Positions 7,746 to 15,401 of a stretch of 46,931 nt of DNA are shown piece by piece. Location of the stretch: positions 1 to 46,931 of the forward strand of contig JAZNNH010000063.1 in the NCBI GenBank assembly GCA_045580105.1, given 5' to 3'. The translations under genes and the position numbers were made by a program. Numbering within the stretch: position 1 is the stretch's first letter; each line of letters starts with the position of its first letter. The DNA comes from RGIG5579 sp045580105. Its GTDB lineage: Bacteria > Bacillota > Clostridia > Oscillospirales > SIG627. The notes under the pieces were generated by a model, which did not search any database, was not told where the DNA came from, and saw only the letters and a program-made list of their open reading frames with translations.

Positions 7746-8681
7746 TCAGCTTTTTTGTTTTTTCTTTTGGGGCAACAAATCAATAAGATTGGAACAAACG
7801 ATGGCAAGAAACATCAAAACACATCCGCAAACCTCTTCCAAACTCATCGGTGTTTTCAGAATGATCGTATCTGACAAAACGGCAAAAACCGATTCCAAAC
7901 ACATCATAATGGAAGCGATGACGGGGGGAGTGGAGGACTGTCCCAGAATCTGGAACGTGTAGCCGATTCCGCAAGAAAAGACCGCCGCATACAAAATCGC
8001 CCAGCCGGCCGATAAAATGCCTTGCCAGGTCGGATATTCGAACAAAAGCATGGAAACGATTCCCAAAACACCGGCAAATAAAAACTGGAGAGAAGAAAGA
8101 AAAACACCATCCGTTCCGGGAGCAAAATGATCCACCGCAAGGATGTGAAAGGTAAAGCAAACGGCGCAAAGCAGGGTGCAAAAATCACCCGCTTCCATAC
8201 GAAGCATCTGTACACCAAAGCCGGCGGAAAAATCCGCCATACAAAGAAAATACATTCCCACCGCGGCCGCCAACACGCAAAGCCAAAGAAGCGGTTTGAT
8301 TCTTCGTTTCAAAAACAGTCCCATCAGAGGAACCATAATCACGTACATTGCGGTGATAAAGCCGCTTTTTCCGGCACTGGTTCCCAATTCAATGCCCTTT
8401 TGCTGGAAATAGGCAGCAAAAAAGACTACCGTGCCGCACAAAAGCGCACCCCGCAAGAGATGCATTTTGTCTTTTTTCGTGGGAACGCCGGCAAACAGTT
8501 TTCCTTTGTTTTTCACCAAAATAATCGGTAAAAGGCAAAGACCGCCCAAAAACATTCGACTGCCGTTGAAGGTGAACGGCCCTACGGCGTCACTGGCCAG
8601 ATCCTGAGCGACAAAGCTGACTCCCCACACCATAGCGGCAAAAAAGAGAAACAGCGGTCCTTTGATCGTTTTCAATTTCAT
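7746..8681 (-). CDS. EamA/DMT-superfamily transporter
   Basis: A 311-residue inner-membrane protein with ten predicted helices forming two EamA repeats (about 9-140 and 163-300). Typical signatures are the N-terminal GPLFLFFAAMVWGVSFVAQ and the LGTSAGKSGFITAMYVIMVPLM region that ends the first repeat. Members export amino acids or other small metabolites; the substrate cannot be read from the sequence. Translation initiation is weak: no clear Shine-Dalgarno sequence precedes ATG 8681, and a terminator hairpin sits just upstream at 8696-8719, so expression may depend on readthrough from the lipoprotein gene upstream or on a promoter not recognised. The C-terminus is a lysine-rich PQKKKQKS tail. 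Confidence 0.9.
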   Translation of the reverse strand: MKLKTIKGPLFLFFAAMVWGVSFVAQDLASDAVGPFTFNGSRMFLGGLCLLPIILVKNKGKLFAGVPTKKDKMHLLRGALLCGTVVFFAAYFQQKGIELGTSAGKSGFITAMYVIMVPLMGLFLKRRIKPLLWLCVLAAAVGMYFLCMADFSAGFGVQMLRMEAGDFCTLLCAVCFTFHILAVDHFAPGTDGVFLSSLQFLFAGVLGIVSMLLFEYPTWQGILSAGWAILYAAVFSCGIGYTFQILGQSSTPPVIASIMMCLESVFAVLSDTIILKTPMSLEEVCGCVLMFLAIVCSNLIDLLPQKKKQKS

Positions 8682-8695
8682 ATGATTTCACAAAA

Positions 8696-8719
8696 AAAAC
8701 GGGAGAAACTCCCGTTTTT
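8696..8719 (-). terminator. Terminator after the DUF4430-like lipoprotein gene
   Basis: Stem AAAACGGGAG/CTCCCGTTTT with an AAA loop and poly-A/poly-T flanks, 15 bases beyond the lipoprotein stop codon on the minus strand. Confidence 0.8.
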
Positions 8720-8734
8720 TACTTTCTTATTGAC

Positions 8735-9160
8735 TTAGGAATTTGCAGTCTCAACCGGAACTTCTTTGTTCAGGGGCTCGAAGACGATTTCAATGGTAGC
8801 GGTTGCGTCAACGGGCTGAGCCAAGCTCTGAGCATTTCCGTTTACCAGGTAGTTCCAAAACCATTCAGCGTCAGCAGAAAGACCGCCGATCTTGATAAAA
8901 CGAGAAGTGTCTTCGTCGTAAACGGCGTTGACGTCATAGCCGAGAACGATGTCTTTTATGGTCAGAGTAGCGCCCTCTTCCACAAAAGCGGTGATCGGAC
9001 CGGAGTACAGTTCGGTGGTAGCGGTTGCGGTAGCGTCGGTATAACGATATACCTTTACGTTGGCAACTTCAATTTCAGATCCTTCGGTTTTGCCGCCGCA
9101 GGCAGCGAACATCGGAACGATCATCAAAACGGCAAGCAAAAGACAAAAAAGCTTTTTCAT
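8735..9160 (-). CDS. Secreted lipoprotein with DUF4430-like domain
   Basis: A 141-residue lipoprotein. The signal peptide MKKLFCLLLAVLMIVPMFAAC ends in a lipobox (FAAC) with Cys21 as the lipidation site. The mature part (about 45-130) has the pattern ITAFVEEGATLTIKDIV ... WFWNYLVNGNAQSLAQPVDATATIEIVFEP, which resembles DUF4430, the small beta-rich domain also found at the C-terminus of transcobalamin-like proteins; a ligand-binding role is possible but unproven. The start at 9160 was chosen over an in-frame upstream start because GTGAGGAAA lies at proper spacing and the signal peptide begins there. A perfect consensus promoter suggests strong constitutive expression. Confidence 0.85.
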   Translation of the reverse strand: MKKLFCLLLAVLMIVPMFAACGGKTEGSEIEVANVKVYRYTDATATATTELYSGPITAFVEEGATLTIKDIVLGYDVNAVYDEDTSRFIKIGGLSADAEWFWNYLVNGNAQSLAQPVDATATIEIVFEPLNKEVPVETANS

Positions 9161-9211
9161 AATGAATTTCCTCACTTTCAAAATTGGAAGATTCTTCTTC
9201 CTACGAAGAGA

Positions 9212-9240
9212 ATTATAGAATAAAAAAAGCGCTCTGTCAA
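9212..9240 (-). promoter_or_regulatory. Perfect consensus sigma-A promoter of the lipoprotein gene
   Basis: TTGACA (9235-9240) and TATAAT (9212-9217) on the minus strand, 17 bases apart, 51 bases before the ATG. Both hexamers match the consensus at all positions. Confidence 0.88.
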
Positions 9241-9273
9241 TATGTATTTGATAAAGAAAGGAGCAAATATTTC

Positions 9274-9507
9274 ATGAACAAACACCGAAATTGTAAGAAA
9301 AAACGAGCTTTTTGGCTCCCGCTTCTCCTTTGCTTTTTCTGTGCCCTTGCGCTCTTGATTCCGAGGGATGCCACTTCCCTATCCAAGCTCTCCCGCCGCT
9401 TCTTTTTTCACCTCTTTCAAAACGATACGGCAAAGGAAGTGTTCGGGCTGGAGGAAGCGGAATGGGTTTTTGTGTTCGGGAATGAAACGGATTCGGTTTT
9501 TCTATGA
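9274..9507 (+). CDS. Small single-pass membrane protein coupled to M50 protease
   Basis: A 77-residue protein: a very basic N-terminus (MNKHRNCKKKRAF), one transmembrane helix (about 14-31) and a short extracytoplasmic tail ending VFVFGNETDSVFL. ATG 9274 follows AAAGGAG by 10 bases; upstream in-frame codons lack a ribosome binding site. The stop overlaps the start of the M50 protease gene (ATGA), so the two products are made together. In Bacillus the gene in this position relative to spoIVFB is spoIVFA, a much larger (264-residue) membrane regulator of the protease; the small protein here has the same topology but lacks any LytM domain. A SpoIVFA-like inhibitor or scaffold role is inference from position and topology only. 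Confidence 0.7.
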   Translation: MNKHRNCKKKRAFWLPLLLCFFCALALLIPRDATSLSKLSRRFFFHLFQNDTAKEVFGLEEAEWVFVFGNETDSVFL

Positions 9508-10097
9508 AAACACTTCAATCGGCTCTGTTTTTTGCCATTCCCTTTTTTCTTCTTGTCCGAGCTCTTACGGCAATCGAAACGGTTTTGTTCCTCCTTTCCG
9601 CCCTGCTTCACGAAGCGGGGCACTTTCTGGTTTTGCTGTTCTTCGGCTATCGCAAAAAAACTGCGTTTTCCCTCTCCCCTGCCGGAGCCATTCTTGCCAT
9701 TGATACGACCTTTCTGCCGTATCGAAAGGAAATTTTAGTTTATCTTGCCGGACCCACCTTCAATCTGATCGGAATGGGAGTGACTCTGCTCCTCTTGCGC
9801 CAAACGTTTACCTTTCCGCTGTTATATTTTTTCTTTTGCAACGCGCTTCTTTGCTCGATCAACCTCGTCCCCATCGAAGGGCTGGACGGTTATCAGGCGC
9901 TTTTTTCTTTCATTTGTCTGTTCCACACGCCCGAGAAGGCAAAGCAACTTCTCGCGCCGATCAACGCGCTCTCCTGCGTTTTGTTACTGGTTGCCTCTCT
10001 TGCTTTGTTCGTTTTGGAAAAAAATCTATCTCTCCTGCTTCTGATTGCAAGTTTACTAATTGAGGGGAAAACAAAAAAAGCTACGAAAATCTCGTAG
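9504..10097 (+). CDS. Site-2-type zinc metalloprotease, peptidase family M50 (SpoIVFB-like)
   Basis: A 197-residue integral membrane protease. The zinc-binding HEAGH motif is at residues 36-40 inside a hydrophobic helix and the second metal-site motif NLVPIEGLDGYQ is at 120-131 with Asp128 as third ligand, as expected for M50B proteases. About five to six hydrophobic segments make it a minimal S2P core without PDZ or CBS domains. In sporulating Firmicutes proteins of this size and type include SpoIVFB, which cleaves pro-sigma-K during sporulation; the coupled small membrane protein upstream and the presence of gpr and spoIIP just downstream support a sporulation role, but YwhC-type housekeeping proteases have the same motifs. 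It ends shortly before a bidirectional terminator shared with rpsT. Confidence 0.88.
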   Translation: MKTLQSALFFAIPFFLLVRALTAIETVLFLLSALLHEAGHFLVLLFFGYRKKTAFSLSPAGAILAIDTTFLPYRKEILVYLAGPTFNLIGMGVTLLLLRQTFTFPLLYFFFCNALLCSINLVPIEGLDGYQALFSFICLFHTPEKAKQLLAPINALSCVLLLVASLALFVLEKNLSLLLLIASLLIEGKTKKATKIS

Positions 10098-10104
10098 CTT
10101 TTTA
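10077..10104. terminator. Bidirectional terminator between the M50 protease gene and rpsT
   Basis: AAGCTACGA/TCGTAGCTT stem with a five-base loop and A/T runs on both sides, placed between two convergent stop codons; part of the stem overlaps the protease stop region. Confidence 0.8.
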
Positions 10105-10117
10105 TGCAAATTCGTCC

Positions 10118-10381
10118 TTACTCAGCAGCATTGAGCTTTTTGGTAATCTGGCTCTTTCTTCTCGCTGCGGTGTTCTTATGAACATAGCCCTTTGCAACAG
10201 CAGTATCAATCTTTTTGATTGCTTCTTGATAAGCGGCCTGAACGGCTTCCTTATTGCCTTCTTGCAGAGCTTTCTCAAACTTCTTTACAGTGGTTTTCAC
10301 TGTGGTAACAAACGCCTTATTGATCTCAGCTTTTTTCTCGGAAACCAACACGCGCTTCTTTGCGGACTTGATATTCGGCAA
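10118..10381 (-). CDS. rpsT: Small ribosomal subunit protein bS20, TTG start
   Basis: An 87-residue S20, starting (M)PNIKSAKKRVLVSEKKAEIN and ending AARRKSQITKKLNAAE, both standard for the family; it binds 16S rRNA early in 30S assembly. The start codon is TTG at 10381: the conserved PNIKSAKKR begins there and an excellent AAGGAGGTG lies 6 bases upstream. A longer frame upstream would add a non-conserved hydrophobic extension. Rare start codons are a known feature of rpsT (UUG in E. coli takes part in autoregulation), so the TTG may be regulatory; this is inference. Divergent from gpr, which matches the rpsT-gpr-spoIIP neighbourhood of Firmicutes. Confidence 0.96.
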   Translation of the reverse strand: MPNIKSAKKRVLVSEKKAEINKAFVTTVKTTVKKFEKALQEGNKEAVQAAYQEAIKKIDTAVAKGYVHKNTAARRKSQITKKLNAAE

Positions 10382-10415
10382 ACGATTCACCTCCTTGACG
10401 ATACTTAACAGAGTA

Positions 10416-10444
10416 ATGATAACACCGTTTTTCAAAAAAAACAA
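10416..10444 (-). promoter_or_regulatory. rpsT: Promoter of rpsT
   Basis: TTGTTT (10439-10444) and TATCAT (10416-10421) on the minus strand with a 17-base spacer, 34 bases before the TTG start. A second TTGACA lies further upstream at about 10471-10476. Confidence 0.5.
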
Positions 10445-10512
10445 GTCTTTTTAGAAAATTTTTTTTAAAAATTGTCAAGAATATCCATGGATTGAAAAGA
10501 AAGGAAGGAAAA

Positions 10513-11433
10513 ATGAAAATGATTCGCACCGATCTTGCCGTTGAAATTTGCAATGATATTCTGGGTCATAATCAACCCTCTGACGGAATACAGTGTAACA
10601 AAACTCTTTGCGACGGGATGGTTCTGGAAGAGGTGAACATTCTGAATTCACAAGGAGAAGCGCTTTCGGGAAAGCCCATCGGCCATTACCTGACCCTGAA
10701 CACGGGAAAGCTTTGGCTGGATGCACGAGATACCTTTCGAGATAAACTTTTCTCCTTTGCCGCGCTGTTAAGAAATTTTCTGATGCAACGAATCCACGCA
10801 AGCGCCTCGATTTTAGTGGCAGGTCTGGGAAATCGCAGTATCACCGCCGATGCCATCGGGCCCGATGCGGTGAAGAACCTCATCGTAACGCGGCACATCA
10901 AAAAAGAAAAGCCGCTTCTGTTTGAAGATTTAGGCGTTTCCGACGTTTGTGCGGTGGCACCGGGGGTGTTGGGGCAAACCGGAATTGAAAGCGCGGACGT
11001 GGTCAAAAGCATCGTGCATCAAATTCAGCCAAGCGCGGTCATCGTGATCGACGCGTTGGCAAGCCGCGATTTGGAGCGTCTTGTGACAACCATTCAAATC
11101 TGCGATTCGGGCATCCGTCCCGGCTCGGGAATCGGCAACTGCCGTCCCGAATTAACCCAAAGCGAGCTGGGCATTCCCGTCATCAGCATCGGGGTGCCGA
11201 CCGTGGTCGATGCGGCAACGCTGGCTTCCGATGCGATTCTTCGCTTTTCCGGAAAAGCGCAGGATGCGGAACGAATCCGAAGCGAATGGAGCGGCAGTAA
11301 CTTAAATTTTTTCGTCACACCGAAAGAAACCGATCAGATCACGCAAACGATGGCAAGTTTTATCGGCTACGGCATCAATCTTGCGCTCAATCCGGATCTT
11401 TCCTTTGAAGATATGCTTTCTCTTGTGGGGTAA
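10513..11433 (+). CDS. gpr: Germination protease Gpr
   Basis: A 306-residue aspartic-type endopeptidase (family A25) that degrades small acid-soluble spore proteins at germination. It begins MKMIRTDLAVEIC, the usual start after the propeptide junction motif, and carries the conserved VAGLGNRSITADAIGP block and VIVIDALASRDLERL block that contain the catalytic-site aspartates, plus GIGNCRPEL and VPTVVDAATL. The length is slightly below the Bacillus protein (368 residues), mainly through a shorter propeptide. Start ATG 10513 follows GGAAGG; a second ATG two codons later is possible. SpoIIP follows after 3 bases, so both are expressed together. No forespore sigma promoter could be identified with confidence. 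Confidence 0.97.
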   Translation: MKMIRTDLAVEICNDILGHNQPSDGIQCNKTLCDGMVLEEVNILNSQGEALSGKPIGHYLTLNTGKLWLDARDTFRDKLFSFAALLRNFLMQRIHASASILVAGLGNRSITADAIGPDAVKNLIVTRHIKKEKPLLFEDLGVSDVCAVAPGVLGQTGIESADVVKSIVHQIQPSAVIVIDALASRDLERLVTTIQICDSGIRPGSGIGNCRPELTQSELGIPVISIGVPTVVDAATLASDAILRFSGKAQDAERIRSEWSGSNLNFFVTPKETDQITQTMASFIGYGINLALNPDLSFEDMLSLVG

Positions 11434-11436
11434 AAT

Positions 11437-12624
11437 ATGAAAGAACAACAAAAACAAAAGATTCGACTGATACTTTCAAAAGGGATCGGCTATCTGACCC
11501 TTTACGCCCTTTTGCCCGTTTTGTGCGGCGCGGTGGTAGCGATTTTGTTTTGGGTCAATTCGATCGGACCGAAACAGGCACAGGATATGTTCCACGCAAT
11601 GGGAGATCAAATGGTGTTTGCCGCAATCGGAGCGCACACCCAAGAAGAAAAAATTCCCCTCGGCTTTTATCTGCTCTCCCCTGAGCTGAAGTTTCCCGGA
11701 AGCCAAAATCTTCTGATGATGGTAGGCGGAACGCGTTACCGCTCCCCGATCACACCCGCTCCCGAAAGCCCTCAGCCGGAAGAAACGGCGCCAAGCGTTT
11801 CCAAGTATTACGATGCCCTGCCGGCAGGGGCAAAGCCCATCGTTCGCGCCGATCTATCCTCTACCTCCTATGCCATCAACACGACAAACTACACCCTCGA
11901 TCCGGAGAGGACCCGTGCCTCTGCCTTTCCCTGCCGTGTAGAAAGCCATGGAAACGAGCCCTTGGTTTTGGTCTTTCACACCCACGCAACGGAGTGCTAC
12001 TTTGAGGACGACACCAATCTTTCGGAGTTTGCTCCCCCGGGCGTGGAAAGCTATTTTTTGGAAAACGAGACCTCCTTTCGCACGCAAGATGCGCAAAAAA
12101 GCGTGGTGCAAGTAGGGCGCGTGTTTGCCGATACGCTTACCAATCTCGGAATCCCCACCCTGCACTGCACCGTGATGCACGATCAAGAGGACTATAACAA
12201 TGCCTACGTCAATTCTGCCGAAACCGTGAAAGCGATGTTAAAGGAATATCCCTCGATTCAATACGTCATTGATCTGCACCGCGACAGCGTGGTACGCGGG
12301 GACTCTTACGTAAAAAGCTACACGGAACTGGAGGGAAAAAGCTCGGCTCAGGTGATGCTGGTTGTGGGAACAAACCAAAACGGAAGACACCCCAACTGGG
12401 AACAGAACCTTGTGGTGGCAACCGCTTGGAAGGATGCGATGGACGCGCAATTTCCCACGCTTTCCCGCTCTCTTTACCTGCGCACTGCGCGCTTCAATCA
12501 AGAATACTCCCCCGGATGCGTGCTTCTGGAGGTGGGAAGCGCCGCCAACACCTTAGAAGAAGCGGAAAACGCCGCCCGCTTTGCCGCCCGCGCCTTTTCC
12601 AAAATGCTTTCCGACAGACGATAA
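11437..12624 (+). CDS. spoIIP: Stage II sporulation protein SpoIIP
   Basis: A 395-residue membrane-anchored peptidoglycan hydrolase (amidase and endopeptidase) of the engulfment complex. One transmembrane helix at about 18-40 is followed by a proline-rich linker (about 105-125) and the SpoIIP domain (about 160-390). The catalytic-region motif FHTHATECY places His181, His183 and Glu186 together; VIDLHRDSV and the C-terminal LLEVGSAANTLEEA complete the family pattern (amidase_3-like fold). It starts 3 bases after the gpr stop with GTGGGG as ribosome binding site. In the cell it acts with SpoIID and SpoIIM; a SpoIIM-like gene is present at 1,702-2,334 and SpoIID is not in this window. Confidence 0.97.
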   Translation: MKEQQKQKIRLILSKGIGYLTLYALLPVLCGAVVAILFWVNSIGPKQAQDMFHAMGDQMVFAAIGAHTQEEKIPLGFYLLSPELKFPGSQNLLMMVGGTRYRSPITPAPESPQPEETAPSVSKYYDALPAGAKPIVRADLSSTSYAINTTNYTLDPERTRASAFPCRVESHGNEPLVLVFHTHATECYFEDDTNLSEFAPPGVESYFLENETSFRTQDAQKSVVQVGRVFADTLTNLGIPTLHCTVMHDQEDYNNAYVNSAETVKAMLKEYPSIQYVIDLHRDSVVRGDSYVKSYTELEGKSSAQVMLVVGTNQNGRHPNWEQNLVVATAWKDAMDAQFPTLSRSLYLRTARFNQEYSPGCVLLEVGSAANTLEEAENAARFAARAFSKMLSDRR

Positions 12625-12649
12625 AAAAGAGCCGTACGGCTCTTTTTTT
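12624..12649. terminator. Bidirectional terminator between spoIIP and the HAD phosphatase gene
   Basis: GAGCC-GTAC-GGCTC stem with A run before and T run after, between convergent stop codons at 12624 and 12654. Confidence 0.85.
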
Positions 12650-12653
12650 GTTT

Positions 12654-13310
12654 TTATTTGAAAAAGGAGAGTAGCGCCGGTTCCAAATCCGAAACCCGAT
12701 GGCAGATCACGTCCGCTCCGGCATCGCTCAGTTCCTGTTCCGATCCGTATCCGTAAAGGACACCGACCGTTTTCATACCGGCCCACTTTCCTGCCAAAAC
12801 GTCAAACTTGCGATCGCCGATCATCACCGATGTGCCGGGCTTGGCAGCACTTTGTTCGATGGCGTAAGAAAGCACCTGACTTTTTTCCATTCGGGTCTTT
12901 TCATCCATCGTAGAACCGCAGAGAAAGGAAAAATAGGAGGACAGCGAAAAGTGATCCATAATTTGCTTGGCAAAGGGCTCGGGCTTTGAGGTGGCAAGCA
13001 CCAAAACAAAGCCGGATGCAGACAGCTTTTCAAGCAGCTCCGGAATCCCCGAATACACCCGATTTTCAAACATTCCCGTTTTCGAAAAATATTCCTGAAA
13101 GCGGAGGGTGGCTTCAAACGCCCGTTCTTTGGAAAATCCGTAATATCGTTGAAAGGAATCCACCAAGGGCGGTCCGATAAAGGGATAGAGTTTTTCCCGA
13201 TCGGTTTCCACGATGCCATAGCTCTTCAACGCAACCATCACCGAATTGGTAATGCCGACGCCCGGATCAGTCAGCGTTCCGTCCAAATCAAAGAATAAAT
13301 AACGTTTCAT
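12654..13310 (-). CDS. HAD-superfamily hydrolase (phosphoglycolate phosphatase-like)
   Basis: A 218-residue HAD subfamily IA phosphatase. Motif I FFDLDGTLTD gives nucleophile Asp8 and Asp10; a four-helix cap (about 15-85) follows; motif II is LATSKPE; motif III Lys and motif IV IGDRKFDVLAGK are present near residues 140 and 167. Its closest known group is the PGP/Gph and YcjU-like small phosphatases, which act on phosphoglycolate, pyrophosphate or sugar phosphates; the substrate is not readable. The ATG at 13310 has AAAGGA 8 bases upstream and lies 9 bases after the preceding gene, so the two form an operon. Confidence 0.92.
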   Translation of the reverse strand: MKRYLFFDLDGTLTDPGVGITNSVMVALKSYGIVETDREKLYPFIGPPLVDSFQRYYGFSKERAFEATLRFQEYFSKTGMFENRVYSGIPELLEKLSASGFVLVLATSKPEPFAKQIMDHFSLSSYFSFLCGSTMDEKTRMEKSQVLSYAIEQSAAKPGTSVMIGDRKFDVLAGKWAGMKTVGVLYGYGSEQELSDAGADVICHRVSDLEPALLSFFK

Positions 13311-13319
13311 CGCATTCCT

Positions 13320-14450
13320 TTAAAAACAAATTTTATAAGCCCGCATCACAGAGCTTCCGTCCGCGCGGGCGATCGACACGGCAATCACGTTTTCATACAA
13401 AAACGAAACGCTTTGGACGCTCTCGTTTTCCTGCAACAAAGAAGAAAGGTCGAACGCGCGCTTTTGACCGAGCACCAAAATCTGCTCCGCACCGGAAACC
13501 GATGCACGGGCGACGGCATAGTCGCCATCGGAAGATACCGCCTTGATGGACGCTTCTTCCAAGCCCTCGATTTCGGGGCTTTGGAATTCACTTCCCAAAA
13601 GCAGATGATTCCATACGACGCGATTTGTGTTCTCAGACGGATCAGGGAGGCGCTGAGCATACAGTCGGTCGATCGGCTCGGAATAGTTTGCGTTCGGGTC
13701 AAGAAGCGACTTTGCCACCTGTCCCGTCGCGCAGTCCAGTGCAACGAAGGTCTTCTTTTCGCCTTTTGTTACGATAAAATACGCCTGCGTATTGCCCACA
13801 AAAGCACCGAATTGTGCCTGCGTGCCGAACTCGGACAAGGAATAGGTTTTTACGTCCACCACACGCAGACTGTCGTCCATCGGGTCCGTTTGATACACGG
13901 TCACGCTCGTGCCGGAAAGGGCAACGGCATACGTCGCATTCGCCGAAAAGCCAAGCACGTCCTGTCCGTAAGGATCCACGCCCTCCACGGAATCCGCAAA
14001 AATGGGATAGCACAGCTTTTCCTCCGGATGGATTCGATATTTTTTGCCGTCCTGCGCCAGATATACGAATCGCTCTCCCATACAAACAGGCCAAAACGGC
14101 TCGTATGCGGGGGAAGGCGGATAAAAATTGACAAAGAAAATGCCGTAAGAGGTTTCGGTATCCACCCGAAAATAGGAAAACTCCTCCCCTTCAAAGCCAT
14201 ACGGCGAAAGGTCGATCTTCTTCAAGGAAAGGTCGGCAAAGCGCATTTTTCCCAAGCTCTGATACAAAAGCGCCTGATCGGACTTTTCGGAAAGAAGCAA
14301 TTTTCCGTTGTAGGTGTAGCTGCCTTCTTTTTCCGCCAGAAGCGAAAGACCCGTGCCTTGATAGCGACGAATCCAAAGAAGAACCACACCCGCCAAAAGG
14401 AAGACAAAAGCAAAGAGGACGCAAAGCCATGCAACTTGTTTTTTCTTCAT
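13320..14450 (-). CDS. Membrane-anchored extracytoplasmic protein, possible beta-propeller
   Basis: A 376-residue protein starting MKKKQVAWLCVLFAFVFLL with one N-terminal helix (about 5-27) and a large extracytoplasmic domain. The domain has repeated strand-rich segments with SVSGAEQILVLG, TYAVALSGTSVTVYQTD and KTFVALDCATGQVAKSL, spaced like blades of a WD40/PQQ-type propeller. I do not recognise a specific family. ATG 14450 follows AAAAAGGAG by 7 bases; upstream in-frame extension is out of context and overlaps the divergent gene. The HAD phosphatase follows within 9 bases. Function unknown. Confidence 0.75.
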   Translation of the reverse strand: MKKKQVAWLCVLFAFVFLLAGVVLLWIRRYQGTGLSLLAEKEGSYTYNGKLLLSEKSDQALLYQSLGKMRFADLSLKKIDLSPYGFEGEEFSYFRVDTETSYGIFFVNFYPPSPAYEPFWPVCMGERFVYLAQDGKKYRIHPEEKLCYPIFADSVEGVDPYGQDVLGFSANATYAVALSGTSVTVYQTDPMDDSLRVVDVKTYSLSEFGTQAQFGAFVGNTQAYFIVTKGEKKTFVALDCATGQVAKSLLDPNANYSEPIDRLYAQRLPDPSENTNRVVWNHLLLGSEFQSPEIEGLEEASIKAVSSDGDYAVARASVSGAEQILVLGQKRAFDLSSLLQENESVQSVSFLYENVIAVSIARADGSSVMRAYKICF

Positions 14451-14475
14451 CTGAAACTCCTTTTTGAATGTAGCA

Positions 14476-14504
14476 TTGTTTTTTTGATTGTTCTGTGTTA
14501 AAAT
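14476..14504 (+). promoter_or_regulatory. Promoter of the phosphatase-rimI-tsaD operon
   Basis: TTGTTT (14476-14481) and TAAAAT (14499-14504), 17 bases apart, 20 bases before the TTG start. The -35 is poor, the -10 acceptable. Confidence 0.45.
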
Positions 14505-14524
14505 ACCCTTTGAGGTGAAACACA

Positions 14525-14956
14525 TTGCATATTTTATTCGTTTGTACCGGCAACACCTGCCGCTCTCCCATGGCGCAGGCACTGATGACCCGCTTTGCCG
14601 AGGAAAAGGGACTTTCCGTTACCTGTGACTCCGCCGGCGTGGCGGCGATGCCCGGTTCCCCTTTTTCCGAGCAAGGGCGCTTGGTTCTGAAAGATGCATA
14701 CGGCATCCGTGATTTTGACCACAAAGCAAAACCGGTGACCGGCTCTATGCTGGAGAGCGCCGATCTTGTTATCGCGATGACGGAAAACCACCGACGCCTT
14801 TTGATTCAGGCGTTTGGGGCGGGAGAAAAAGCCATCACGATTCCCGGAGAAGCGGGAGACCCGTACGGCGGCGATTTTCATATCTACAAAAAGGCAGCGG
14901 ATGCCATCTATGCGGGACTTGAATCCCTTTTTGACAAGGGAGTTTTTCATGATTGA
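14525..14956 (+). CDS. Low-molecular-weight phosphatase, YwlE-like protein-arginine phosphatase
   Basis: A 143-residue LMW-PTP-fold enzyme. The P-loop C7-T-G-N-T11-C-R-S has the nucleophile Cys7 and Arg13. Threonine at position 11 is the feature that in YwlE selects phosphoarginine over phosphotyrosine, so protein-arginine phosphatase is the likely activity; this is family knowledge applied to the motif. The general-acid loop DPYGGD is near residue 111. It starts with TTG at 14525 behind GAGGTGA, since the conserved HILFVCTGN begins there. The stop overlaps the rimI start by 8 bases. If the arginine kinase McsB is present it will be elsewhere in the genome. Confidence 0.88.
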   Translation: MHILFVCTGNTCRSPMAQALMTRFAEEKGLSVTCDSAGVAAMPGSPFSEQGRLVLKDAYGIRDFDHKAKPVTGSMLESADLVIAMTENHRRLLIQAFGAGEKAITIPGEAGDPYGGDFHIYKKAADAIYAGLESLFDKGVFHD

Positions 14957-15401
14957 ATATCGGAAAACGTCCGAAGAGGACAAAGCACAAATCGCCCGAC
15001 TGGAAACCATTCTTTTTTCCGATCCTTGGAGCGAAGAGCCCCTTTCTCAATTCCTCTCGTCCCCTTTTGCCAAAGGATACGTCGGAATTTGTCAAGAAAA
15101 GGTGGTCTGCTACGCCCTTTGCACCCACATAGCGGGCGAGGGAGAGGTGCTGCGCATCGGCACCTTGCCGGAATATCGCAGGCAAGGGATGGCAAAAAAA
15201 CTACTGTCCCTCTATTTTGAAGATGCGAAACAAGAAGGCGCAAACACGCTTTTTCTTGAGGTGCGCGAGCAAAACCTTGCGGCGCGCCGCCTTTATGAAG
15301 CCATCGGCTTTGAACAAATCGGAACGCGCAAACACTATTATTCCAATCCCAAAGAGGACGCCGTTTTATATCAAATTCAACTGAACAAGGAACCAAACTG
15401 A
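14949..15401 (+). CDS. rimI: Ribosomal protein bS18-alanine N-acetyltransferase RimI-like
   Basis: A 150-residue GNAT acetyltransferase. The acetyl-CoA motif A is RIGTLPEYRRQGMAKKLL, with the R/Q-x-x-G-x-A signature; motif B contains FLEVREQNLAARRLYEAIGFEQIG, the RimI hallmark, followed by YYSNPKEDAVLY. Beginning MIEYRKTSEEDKAQI, length matches RimI (148-160). ATG 14949 overlaps the phosphatase stop by 8 bases and the end overlaps tsaD by one base (TGATG). rimI next to tsaD is one of the commonest Firmicutes arrangements, which supports the name. Confidence 0.92.
   Translation: MIEYRKTSEEDKAQIARLETILFSDPWSEEPLSQFLSSPFAKGYVGICQEKVVCYALCTHIAGEGEVLRIGTLPEYRRQGMAKKLLSLYFEDAKQEGANTLFLEVREQNLAARRLYEAIGFEQIGTRKHYYSNPKEDAVLYQIQLNKEPN

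Noticed and set aside
13413..14501. A 362-codon plus-strand frame opposite the beta-propeller-like gene
   Set aside because: Lacks start signals and shows no domain; the minus-strand gene has a ribosome binding site and an N-terminal membrane anchor.
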